From assembly GCF_036038375.1 (NCBI RefSeq), contig NZ_CP107935.1:4526001-4590000 (forward strand): DNA of 64,000 bases. The letters are read 5' to 3'. The position numbers were made by a program, and so were the translations under genes. Below are positions 1 through 7,724 of this stretch, piece after piece. Source of the DNA: Streptomyces sp. NBC_00414. Lineage in GTDB: Bacteria; Actinomycetota; Actinomycetes; Streptomycetales; Streptomycetaceae. The stretch's first letter is position 1. Each line of letters begins with the position of its first letter. The notes under the pieces were generated by a model. It was not told where the DNA came from. It made no database searches and saw only the letters and a list, made by a program, of their open reading frames with translations.

Positions 1-912
1 CGTGTTCAGGACGCCTGGCAGAGCATGGCCGCCCACGGCGAGTTCACCGAGCAGACCCTGGACAAGTTCGGCCTGCTGCTCAAACGCTGCGAGCGCTACC
101 TGCAACTGCGCGGCGCCGTCGTCCTCGGTGACGTCACAGCCGATCTGGCGGAGGACTTCGTCACCGCCCGCGGTCGCAGTCGCCACGGTCACGTCACCGA
201 CTCCGCGGCGGCCACCATGCGGCTGCGCCGCTCGGTGGTCCGTACCGCCTACCGCACTCTGCGCGAACTCGGCTTGAGCGACGCCGACCCGGCCCGGGAC
301 ATCGTCCTGCCCGCCCGCGCGATCAGCGGTGTCCGGCCGCTCGCCGAGGACGAGGTCATCGATCTGCGCCATCGTGCGTCATTCGTCACCCGCCCCAGCC
401 GCCACGGGGCCGCTGCCGCACTCGCGCTGGCCGGTGGTCACAGCGGGGAGATCGGGCACATCCGCGTACGAGATCTCGACATCGGCCGGCGCCGGGTGTG
501 GATGCACGGCTCCACGAAAGTGGACGCGCGCTGGTGCCCCCTGGACGACTGGGGCCTCAACGTCCTGGCCAGCCGGGCCAGATTCGTCAGCGCACGCCAG
601 CTCCGCAAGGAGTCCGCGCCGAACGCCCGCCTCGCCGTCTCCGACCGGCACGGCTCGGATGCCTACCTACAGGCCCGCGCGTGTGTCGCCCTGGGTGACC
701 TGCTCAAACGCATCGGCCTGAGTGACGAGGAAGACGTCAAGCCGTCCTCGGTCACCGCCTGGGCCGCGGTCGCGGAGTTCGAACGCACCGGGCGCATCGA
801 GGACGCTGCCCGTCGTCTCGGCCTGCGCTCCCTGGACCGCGCCGCCGCCGTCATCGGTCACAACTGGCACACCACCATCTCCGAGGACGAGCAGGAGGTC
901 CTCCGTGCCTGA
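1..912 (+). CDS. tyrosine-recombinase-fold protein, 5' partial, catalytic residues missing
   Basis: The reading frame is open from base 1, so the true start lies upstream; an internal ATG sits at 25. The visible protein has an N-terminal helical SAM-like (core-binding) part and a C-terminal part with the outline of a phage integrase catalytic domain (AAAALALAGGHSGEIG, then a GHNWHTT motif near the end). The usual catalytic Arg of the T-G-L-R motif is replaced by GGHSGEIG, and no tyrosine follows GHNWHTTI. It is therefore probably a DNA-binding but non-cleaving relative. It ends in an 8-bp overlap with the transposase-like gene, implying translational coupling. Family assignment is by fold outline only. 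Confidence 0.55.
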   Translation, partial: RVQDAWQSMAAHGEFTEQTLDKFGLLLKRCERYLQLRGAVVLGDVTADLAEDFVTARGRSRHGHVTDSAAATMRLRRSVVRTAYRTLRELGLSDADPARDIVLPARAISGVRPLAEDEVIDLRHRASFVTRPSRHGAAAALALAGGHSGEIGHIRVRDLDIGRRRVWMHGSTKVDARWCPLDDWGLNVLASRARFVSARQLRKESAPNARLAVSDRHGSDAYLQARACVALGDLLKRIGLSDEEDVKPSSVTAWAAVAEFERTGRIEDAARRLGLRSLDRAAAVIGHNWHTTISEDEQEVLRA

Positions 913-2386
913 CGACATCTTCGGCGACGCTCTTCCTCAGCACCTCCGGTCCCGCAGAAAGCGCCAGCTCAGCGACAAGGAACAGCGCAACCAGCAGCAG
1001 CGAATCGGGGACTGCCTCAACGAACCCCTCATCTACGAGATGGCCGAACATCTGCCCGCGCCCGCCAGCCGCGGCTGCCCCCGCCAGTACCCAGCCGTCG
1101 TCTACCTCCTGCTCTCCGCCATGATGACCGTCACCGGCTCCAAACGCTCCGCCGTCGGCACCCTGGACGACGCGCAGTGGAGGGGTGTCCGCGCCTCCGT
1201 ACGACGAAACGCCGGACGTACCGCAGCAGCCCTGCTGCCACTCACCGCGCCGAGCCGCTTCCAATATCAGTACGCCGAGCTGAATCTCCTGGCCCCCAGC
1301 ATCGAGATCCTCCAAGACGTCTTTGAGCAGCGTGCCATCCAACAGGCCCTTCACCAGGGACTTTTCCCTGAAGACGTCACACGCAACTGGGTAAGACCCG
1401 AGCGACGCCGGCTCCTCGTCGGTGACGCTACTGTCCCCAAAGCGCCCTCAAAAGCGGAACACGCCTTCACCGTCGACACCACCACCGGGGAAAAACGCAG
1501 ACACCGAGTCGACCCTGCTGCCCGCCTCCACTACGAGAACGGCGAGAAGGAGAAACGCCTCGCGCGAGGCACGAAGTGGTTCTTCGCCTCGGCCCGGGAC
1601 GACGGCTACTGGCGGCGCGTCATCCTGGCCGTCCGGCACGTCGCCGGCGGCGAATACGAGGACGAAGCCGCCGTCGCCGTACGGTCCTTCACACAGCTCA
1701 GCAGACTGCTGCCCGGCTGCATGGGCGTCATCTACGACGGAGCATTCCGAGGTATCCACCGCGACGCCCTCGCCCGCCTCGGACTCCTGGTCATCAACAA
1801 GCAGCACGGCTCAGTCAAGCCACGCGCCTACGAGCTCCTGCGCTTCGGGCGCTGCCGCCACGACCTGTGGTGCGACCAGGGCCGCATCGCCGAGCGCGTC
1901 CTTCTCGACGACGGAACGAGCACCCTACTACCGGTCCCCGTCAGCCGCCTCGAACACCGCCAGGGCCGTACCAAGTCACGCTGGTACCACCTGCTGCACA
2001 TCCCTTGCCGCCACGGCGCCCACCCCTACCGCGTCCAAGTCGGGATCACCACGACTCCCGACGACCGCACCGGCACGGACCCGGACACCGGCCGTCGATT
2101 CAAGAGCGACACCGAACGCGACTTCCACCGCGCCGAGTACCTCCAGCAGATCCCGGAGCCCACCCTCGCCCACCAGCGGCTCTACCCCTACCGCAGCGAC
2201 TCCGAGTCCGTACACAACCAGCTGGATCAGAGCATGTGGAACAACCGCATGATCTCCTACGGCCTCGAGCGCCAGAAGGTCTTCACTCTCGGCTTCGCCC
2301 TGGCCCAGAACGCCACCAGTAGACGCATCTTCCTGGAGAGCTCAGGAGTCACACGAGCGGTGAAGTGCGGGCAGAAGTCCGCATAG
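905..2386 (+). CDS. DDE-type transposase-like protein
   Basis: A 493-residue protein. The start chosen is GTG at 905, which overlaps the end of the upstream gene by 8 bp; the frame is open further upstream, but that part only mirrors the other gene. Three spaced acidic motifs look like a DDE triad: LVGDATVPKAP, GVIYDGAFRG, and YRSDSESVHNQLD near the C-terminus, where Glu follows Ser as in several DDE transposases. The C-terminal SMWNNRMISYG region also resembles such enzymes. It would cut and join transposon ends. I cannot name an IS family; the reading as a transposase is moderately secure. Confidence 0.6.
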   Translation: MPDDIFGDALPQHLRSRRKRQLSDKEQRNQQQRIGDCLNEPLIYEMAEHLPAPASRGCPRQYPAVVYLLLSAMMTVTGSKRSAVGTLDDAQWRGVRASVRRNAGRTAAALLPLTAPSRFQYQYAELNLLAPSIEILQDVFEQRAIQQALHQGLFPEDVTRNWVRPERRRLLVGDATVPKAPSKAEHAFTVDTTTGEKRRHRVDPAARLHYENGEKEKRLARGTKWFFASARDDGYWRRVILAVRHVAGGEYEDEAAVAVRSFTQLSRLLPGCMGVIYDGAFRGIHRDALARLGLLVINKQHGSVKPRAYELLRFGRCRHDLWCDQGRIAERVLLDDGTSTLLPVPVSRLEHRQGRTKSRWYHLLHIPCRHGAHPYRVQVGITTTPDDRTGTDPDTGRRFKSDTERDFHRAEYLQQIPEPTLAHQRLYPYRSDSESVHNQLDQSMWNNRMISYGLERQKVFTLGFALAQNATSRRIFLESSGVTRAVKCGQKSA

Positions 2387-2499
2387 CACTGGCGCAAGAA
2401 TGAGCGGCCTGCTCAACGCCCGCCTCGTCGCCTTTTCCATGGACGCCTGAACTGAACCTTCTTCGCGGCCCTGGACAACTGGAGACTGTGACATGGCAG

Positions 2500-4881
2500 T
2501 CAGCCGGGCAGTATCAGTCGGCAGGTCTCCCCCGGCCGTACCGACACCGCGCGGTCCGGCAGCCGGACGTCGATGGGCAGCCGGTCCGACGAGGGCACGG
2601 TGAGATCCAGGCTTCCCCGTTCCATGCGCAGCCGTACACCCCAGTGGCCCTGGTAGCGCAGGGCGAAGCCGTAGGAGGAGAGTTCCGGCAGGGGAACCGG
2701 GTCGAGCCACAGGGCGCCCTGGCGGGTTTCCAGGCCGGTGAGTCCGCGCTGAACGAGGTCGAGGGTGCCGGCCATGGCGCCCAGGTGGATCCCTTCCCCC
2801 GTGGTGCCGCCCTGCAGGTCGGCGATGTCGCCCCGAAGTGCCTCCTGGCAGTACCGCCAGGCTTCGGCGCGCCGGGCCCGGGCCAGCACCCAGCCGTGCA
2901 CCAGGCCGCTGAGGGTCGAGCCGTGACTCGTACGGCTCAGGTAGTGGTCGACCGTGCGCTGCCAGGTGGTTTCGTCGAGGCGGTGACCCAGGCGGCCGAA
3001 GAGTTCCTGGAGTTCAAAGGGTGAGAAGAGGTAGCCGAGCATCAGCACGTCGGCCTGCTTGGATGCCTGGTAGCGGTTGACGGAGTCGCCCTCCGCCTCC
3101 AGGATCCGGTCCAGACGGCGGATGTCGCCGTACCGCTTGCGGTAGCCGTCCCAGTCGAGTTCGTCGAGCGCCCCGTAGCCTTCGAACTGGCTGATGACGT
3201 CGTCGTGGAAGGGCACGTGGAGGGTGCGGGACACGTCCTCCCAGAGTTCGAGTTCGCCGCCGTCAAGAGCCGTCCGTTCGACGAGTTCGCGTCGGCGCGG
3301 TTCGGGGAGGTTCCGCAGGATTTCGAGGGCGCGGGTGAGGACCCAGGCGGCCGTGACGTTCGTGTAGGCGTTGTCGTCGAGGCCTGGTTTCTCCGCGTCC
3401 GGGTACGCGTCGTGGTACTCGTCGGGCCCGACCACCCCGCGGATGCGGTGCCGTCCCAGACTCTCGTCGTACGTGGCCGAGTCCGCCCAGAAGCGGGCGA
3501 TCTGCAGGAGCATCTCGGCGCCCTTGGTGTGCAGGAACTCGGTGTCCCCGCTCGCCTGGCAGTACTGCCACACGTTGTACGCCACAGCCGATCCGACGTG
3601 GTGCTGGAGCCGGGAGTGATCGGGCAGCCAGCGTCCGGAGCGGGGGTTGAGGTGCAGTTCCTGGGTCTCCTCGCGGCCGTCGCTGCCGCTCTGCCAGGGG
3701 TAGAGGGCGCCTGTCCGGCCGGCCTCCCGGGCTGCACGGCAGGCCGCTTCGAGCCGTCGGTGCCGGTAGCGGAGCAACGCGCGGGACACCTCGGGGAAGT
3801 GCAGGTTGAGATAGGGCAGGACGAACAGCTCGTCCCAGAAGACGTGCCCCCGGTAGGCCTCACCGTGCAGTCCCCGGGCCGGTACGCCCACGTCGAGGTC
3901 GGCGGTGTGCGGGGAGAGCGTCTGGAGCACGTGGAACAGGTGCAGCCGCAGGATGCCGCCGGCCTCGCCCGGCACGTCCAGCCGGGCCCGGCTCCACAGC
4001 TGGTCCCAGGCCGTGATGTGCGACTCCAGCAGGTCGTCGAAGCCGGGTGCCCCGGTCACTCGGTCGACCGCGGCCCGCAGAGGGTCGCTGATCGCGGGAT
4101 CGTGTGAGGTGTGCAGGGCGACGGTCTTGTCGACGGTCACCGTGCGGCCGGGAACGAGGTGCAGGCGTGTGCGCTGCGCGGCGCTCAGGGACATATGACG
4201 GATCGCCACGGGCTCGTCGGCGGTGAGCCGGGCCGCCATACCGACACGGATGTCCGACGTACGCGTACGGCAGCGCAGCCAGACGGTGTCCGGGCCCGCG
4301 GTGTCCGTCTGCACATGCGTCAGATGGCGGCCGTCCAGGTCCTGGTACCGCGCCACGCCCGCGTTGGTGACGGCGCCGTCGAGGGCCGCCTCCACGTCGA
4401 GGTCGCCGGAGAAGTTCTCCGCGGTGAACTCGGTGCGCAGGGCCGCCAGATGAGGGTCGGCCATGTGCGTGAGGCGCAGCTGGCGTACGGCGAAGGTGCG
4501 GCCTTCGTCGTCGGCGTACCGCGTCCGGCGTTCCAGCAGGCCGGACGCGAGGTGCAGGGTCTGGCCGTGGTCGAGCACGGTCGCGGTGTCCGGGGTGAAC
4601 CAGGGGCCGGGTCCTTCCTCGCCCCGCAGGCGGAAGCGGAGTGGCAGCCAGTTCGGCAGATTCACCATGTCCTCGTTCTCGACCCGGCGCCCCGCCACCT
4701 CGGAGGTGAGCCGGTTGTAGCAGCCGGCCGCGTACGTGCCCGGGTAGTGCACGTCGTCCGCCGCGCACTCCGCCAGCGCCCCACGGGTGGCGATGTATCC
4801 GTTGCCCAGCGTGCACAGTGACTCCCTGAGCCGCTCGTCCGCGGGGTTGTAACCCTCGTACGCCCAGGTCCCGTCCGTCAC
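2500..4881 (-). CDS. glycoside hydrolase family 65 phosphorylase (maltose/trehalose/kojibiose type)
   Basis: A 793-residue GH65 enzyme, full length for the family. The N-terminal super-beta-sandwich carries the hallmark RESLCTLGNGY near residue 20. The (alpha/alpha)6 barrel contains GHVFWD-ELF near residue 346 and VVGPDEYHD, whose Glu488 is the expected general acid. KQAD in the YQASKQADVLML segment is also typical. Such enzymes phosphorolyse alpha-linked disaccharides to beta-glucose 1-phosphate plus glucose. GTG at 4881 overlaps the stop of the upstream HAD gene (GTGA), so the two form one translationally coupled unit that would feed glucose 1-phosphate to the mutase. The exact disaccharide cannot be told from sequence. 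Confidence 0.9.
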   Translation of the reverse strand: MTDGTWAYEGYNPADERLRESLCTLGNGYIATRGALAECAADDVHYPGTYAAGCYNRLTSEVAGRRVENEDMVNLPNWLPLRFRLRGEEGPGPWFTPDTATVLDHGQTLHLASGLLERRTRYADDEGRTFAVRQLRLTHMADPHLAALRTEFTAENFSGDLDVEAALDGAVTNAGVARYQDLDGRHLTHVQTDTAGPDTVWLRCRTRTSDIRVGMAARLTADEPVAIRHMSLSAAQRTRLHLVPGRTVTVDKTVALHTSHDPAISDPLRAAVDRVTGAPGFDDLLESHITAWDQLWSRARLDVPGEAGGILRLHLFHVLQTLSPHTADLDVGVPARGLHGEAYRGHVFWDELFVLPYLNLHFPEVSRALLRYRHRRLEAACRAAREAGRTGALYPWQSGSDGREETQELHLNPRSGRWLPDHSRLQHHVGSAVAYNVWQYCQASGDTEFLHTKGAEMLLQIARFWADSATYDESLGRHRIRGVVGPDEYHDAYPDAEKPGLDDNAYTNVTAAWVLTRALEILRNLPEPRRRELVERTALDGGELELWEDVSRTLHVPFHDDVISQFEGYGALDELDWDGYRKRYGDIRRLDRILEAEGDSVNRYQASKQADVLMLGYLFSPFELQELFGRLGHRLDETTWQRTVDHYLSRTSHGSTLSGLVHGWVLARARRAEAWRYCQEALRGDIADLQGGTTGEGIHLGAMAGTLDLVQRGLTGLETRQGALWLDPVPLPELSSYGFALRYQGHWGVRLRMERGSLDLTVPSSDRLPIDVRLPDRAVSVRPGETCRLILPG

Positions 4882-5654
4882 TTCGCCTCTCCCGTCCCGA
4901 TCAGCTCTCCGAGATCCCGTACGACGAGGTGGGCGCCGTGCTGCAGAAGTGCCTCCCGTGTGCCGGGGACGGCCGTGCGGTCCACTCCGACGACCAGGGC
5001 GAAGCCTCCCCGACGGCCCGCTTCCACCCCTGCCAGAGCGTCCTCGACCACGGCGGCGCGGTCAGCGGGGACGCCGAGGCGGCGGGCCGCCTCCAGGAAC
5101 AGGGCGGGGTGCGGCTTGCCCGGCAGGTCGAGCCGGGCTGCCTCCCCGCCGTCGACCAGGGTGTCGAAGAGATCGAGCACTCCGGCCCGGGTGAGGAGCT
5201 CACCTGCGTGGCGGGACGCGGACGCGGCGGCGAGGGGCACCTCCCTCCGGTGCAGGGCGCGCAGCAGGCGTACGGTCCCCGGGTAGGCGTCGATGCCGTG
5301 CTCGCGGAGCCGGTCGGTGAACAGCTCCTCCTTGTCGGCGGCCACCTCCCGTACCGTCTCGGCGGGCAGATCGAGACCGCGTGAGACGAGGAAGGCCGCG
5401 GCGCCGTCGAGACGGGACTTGCCGTCCACGTACCGCAGGTAGTCGTCCCGCTCGTCGAACGGTCGCCGTTGGTGGGGGTCCTCGGGCGGGTGCGCGCGCA
5501 GGAAGGCGTCGAAGGCCGTCTTCCAGGCGGCGGCGTGCACCCGGGCCGAGTCGGTGATCACCCCGTCGGTGTCGAGGACGACGGCCCGGACCTTCCGGAG
5601 CACGGGGGCGAGGGCATCGCCTGCGGGCCCGGACCGTGCCGCGGGCGAGGTCAC
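4878..5654 (-). CDS. beta-phosphoglucomutase-like HAD hydrolase
   Basis: A 258-residue HAD-superfamily protein. Motif I is VVLDTDGVITDS, with nucleophile Asp28 and acid/base Asp30. It is followed by an alpha-helical cap, AASASRHAGELL (motif II) and AAVVEDALAGVEAG (motif IV). Its neighbour is a GH65 phosphorylase coupled by a 4-bp overlap, the standard pairing for beta-phosphoglucomutase, which converts beta-glucose 1-phosphate to glucose 6-phosphate. The GTG start at 5654 is the first in frame and its ribosome binding site is weak. The DxD is D-T-D rather than the commoner D-L-D, but both aspartates are present. Confidence 0.85.
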   Translation of the reverse strand: MTSPAARSGPAGDALAPVLRKVRAVVLDTDGVITDSARVHAAAWKTAFDAFLRAHPPEDPHQRRPFDERDDYLRYVDGKSRLDGAAAFLVSRGLDLPAETVREVAADKEELFTDRLREHGIDAYPGTVRLLRALHRREVPLAAASASRHAGELLTRAGVLDLFDTLVDGGEAARLDLPGKPHPALFLEAARRLGVPADRAAVVEDALAGVEAGRRGGFALVVGVDRTAVPGTREALLQHGAHLVVRDLGELIGTGEAK

Positions 5655-5844
5655 GGCTGTCCCGCGGGGCGGTCGGTTCCGGCCGCCCTCTCGGCCTGCG
5701 GGGCCCCTGCCCCGGTACGGTCCCGTGCCCCGCGTCGGCAGGTGCGGGCGGATCCGGTGCTGCCCGGTGGTCGGACGACGGTCATGTGTGCTCCTGAGTG
5801 AGGAGGGGTGAGAGGACCGGGTTCCTCGTGCACTGTTTCCACGG

Positions 5845-6723
5845 TCACGCCTGTTGGGGCACTATCGCCACCGGACAGTCCGCGTGGTGCAGCAGCGTGT
5901 GTCCCACCCTGCCGAGCTGCAGGCCGAAGTGGCCGTGCCTGCGCCGGGCCCCGACCACGACCAGGTCCGCGGCCGCCGAGCGCTGCAGGAGCACCTTGCG
6001 GGCCGGCCCTTCGACCGTGGTCCTGCGCACCCGCACCGCCGAGTGGTCCGCGACGCCGTCGTGGACGACTGCGTCGAGCAGCGCCGAGGCCCGTTGCTCG
6101 TGGTAGTGCTCCGGTTCGCCCGCCATGCTCGGATGGTCGGTGCTCTCGTACGCGGGACACCGCCAGGCCCGTACGACATCCAGCGCGCACCCGCGCGCTT
6201 CCGCCTCGCGGAACGCGAACCGGGCCGCCTCACCACTCGCCGCCGGATCCCCGGCACCGAGCAGGATGCGTTCGTGCGTCGCCTCCAGTGCGGCCTTGTC
6301 CCCGCGGACAACGATCACCGGGCAGTGGGCACGGGCGGCCACCGCCAGACCGACCGAGCCCAGCAGCAACCCCGCGAGCTCGCCGCGACCGCGCGAGCCG
6401 GTGACGAGGGCCGAGGCGTTGCGGGCCGCCTGCAGCAGCGCGGTCGTCGCGTCCTCCGGCACGACCTCTGTGGAGACCTTCACGGACGGATCACGCTGCC
6501 GGGCGCGCTCGGCAGCGGATGCGACAAGGGCCTCGGCAGCTGCCTGCTCCGACGGGCGTCCGGCGTCCCTGCCCTGTTCGACGCCTTCGTAGCGTTCCCA
6601 CAGGCTTGCGTGCACCAGGCGGATCGGCAGACCGTGGCGGGCCGCCTCGTCCACCGCCCAGTCCGTCGCGTGAAGGCTGGACTCCGATCCGTCCACTCCC
6701 ACCACCAGGGGCAGCTCCATCAT
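5845..6723 (-). CDS. universal stress protein, tandem Usp domains
   Basis: A 292-residue protein of two Usp domains. Each begins with a beta-strand and Asp (LVVGVDGSESS; ILLGAGDPAASG). The first ends with the ATP-binding pattern VTGSRGRGELAGLLLGSV and the second with VVVGARRRHGHFGLQLGRV. ATG at 6723 is chosen because a GGAAGG site lies 8 nt upstream; the GTG at 6729 would be too close. Tandem Usps of this type are DosR-regulon members in mycobacteria (Rv2005c, Rv2623) and bind ATP. A one-mismatch OsdR-like box lies 86 bp upstream (6810-6823). It is very similar to the Usp at 49428-50330. Confidence 0.9.
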   Translation of the reverse strand: MMELPLVVGVDGSESSLHATDWAVDEAARHGLPIRLVHASLWERYEGVEQGRDAGRPSEQAAAEALVASAAERARQRDPSVKVSTEVVPEDATTALLQAARNASALVTGSRGRGELAGLLLGSVGLAVAARAHCPVIVVRGDKAALEATHERILLGAGDPAASGEAARFAFREAEARGCALDVVRAWRCPAYESTDHPSMAGEPEHYHEQRASALLDAVVHDGVADHSAVRVRRTTVEGPARKVLLQRSAAADLVVVGARRRHGHFGLQLGRVGHTLLHHADCPVAIVPQQA

Positions 6724-6777
6724 GGCCACCGCCTTCCATACGAGTCGGGTCGTTCCACCGCGGACAAGGGACCACTG

Positions 6778-6999
6778 TCACCGTGGCACCGGTGTCCGGG
6801 TGGTACGAGGGGCTGTTCGGCCCTTGTCGGGCACGCTCGGCATCGTCCGGGGAGTCGGCCGCCGACGAAGGGGCCAATGACCGCGTAGCCGCAGGAACAA
6901 CGAGTCGGTCACCGCGACCGTGACCAGCAGCACGGCTACGGCCACGACCAGCAGCACAGCGAACAACTGGTAGAAGTCCGGCGTGAGTGTCGTACGCAC
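6778..6999 (-). CDS. small single-pass membrane protein, unknown function
   Basis: A 73-residue protein starting at GTG 6999, with AGGAGG about 8 nt upstream. Residues 10-31 (FYQLFAVLLVVAVAVLLVTVAV) form one hydrophobic transmembrane helix, followed by an Arg- and Pro-rich tail. It lies just upstream of the Usp gene on the same strand. The 3' end of the frame overlaps the OsdR-like box of that Usp, so the last 20 codons may not be conserved. I do not recognise the family. An alternative ATG start at 7023 would place the ribosome binding site inside the gene. Confidence 0.5.
   Translation of the reverse strand: MRTTLTPDFYQLFAVLLVVAVAVLLVTVAVTDSLFLRLRGHWPLRRRPTPRTMPSVPDKGRTAPRTTRTPVPR
6810..6823. 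promoter_or_regulatory. OsdR-like box (GGGCTGTTCGGCCC)
   Basis: One mismatch from GGGCCG-NN-CGGCCC. It sits 86 bp upstream of the Usp start at 6723. Confidence 0.5.
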
Positions 7000-7211
7000 G
7001 ACTGTCACCTCCTGGGGAGCCATGCGTCTGGCATCGCTCCCACCTTCATCCAACTCCGCTGCGTGTCTGCGCACTTGAGCCGGTCGGTACGGTCCGTTGG
7101 GTCGAACGTCCTTGGTGGATGGGGTCGAACTCCGCCCCGTACGCCTCTCGCTGTGCGGCGCCGTCCGCGCTCGGCTGGAAGGCAGCAGCCATCCACTGGG
7201 GAGGAACCGCC

Positions 7212-7670
7212 ATGTCGAAGACAGCCCCGCACACGCCTGGGACCGCCGGTCCGCGGCGGCCACGGGCAAACGCGCACACCCTGGACGTCGCCCACGTCAA
7301 CGGCGACGTCTACGAGGCCGACGTCCGTGGGCACCACCTGCTGGTCGACCAGCCCACGGACGCGGGTGGCACGGACACCGCGCCCACACCCGTCGAACTG
7401 TTCGCGGCGTCCCTCGCCACCTGCGTCGCGTTCTACGCCGGCCGCTACCTCACACGCCACGGCCTGCACCGCACGGGGCTGCGGGTCAGGGCGGAGTTCG
7501 CCATGGCCGAGGACCGTCCGGCCCGGGTCGCCTCCGTCCGTCTCGGCATCACACCGCCGCCCGGACTGTCCCAACAACGCCGTGCCGCTCTGCTCGCCGT
7601 CGCCTCGCACTGCACCGTCCACAACACACTGCACCAACCACCCGAGATCGACATCGAGCTCGTCCCGTGA
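7212..7670 (+). CDS. OsmC family peroxiredoxin-like protein
   Basis: A 152-residue OsmC/Ohr-fold protein. ATG at 7212 follows GGGGAGGAACC. The two redox cysteines are visible: ASLATCVAFYAGRYL in the central helix and VASHCTVHNTL near the C-terminus. The PVELFAASLATC motif is the family signature. OsmC/Ohr proteins reduce organic hydroperoxides using thiols. It precedes the P-type ATPase gene by 54 bp on the same strand and is likely cotranscribed with it. A weak OsdR-like half-palindrome (GGTCGGTACGGTCC, 7082-7095) lies upstream. Confidence 0.88.
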   Translation: MSKTAPHTPGTAGPRRPRANAHTLDVAHVNGDVYEADVRGHHLLVDQPTDAGGTDTAPTPVELFAASLATCVAFYAGRYLTRHGLHRTGLRVRAEFAMAEDRPARVASVRLGITPPPGLSQQRRAALLAVASHCTVHNTLHQPPEIDIELVP

Positions 7671-7724
7671 GCACTACCGGACGCCGAGTCCCGTGAACAC
7701 TCCCGGACGCTGAGCGAGGACCTC

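Larger units (their letters stand above)
1..2386 (+). mobile_element. transposon-like unit, left side cut by window edge
   Basis: Two co-directional genes overlap by 8 bp: a tyrosine-recombinase-fold protein followed by a DDE-type transposase-like protein. They are unrelated in function to the metabolic genes that follow on the other strand. The left boundary lies outside the window, and I could not identify terminal inverted repeats or a target duplication after base 2386, so the right boundary is approximate. Calling it a mobile element is inference from the two products. Confidence 0.5.

Noticed and set aside
7082..7095. Possible OsdR-like box before the OsmC gene
   Set aside because: GGTCGGTACGGTCC departs at several positions from the consensus; not counted as a site.
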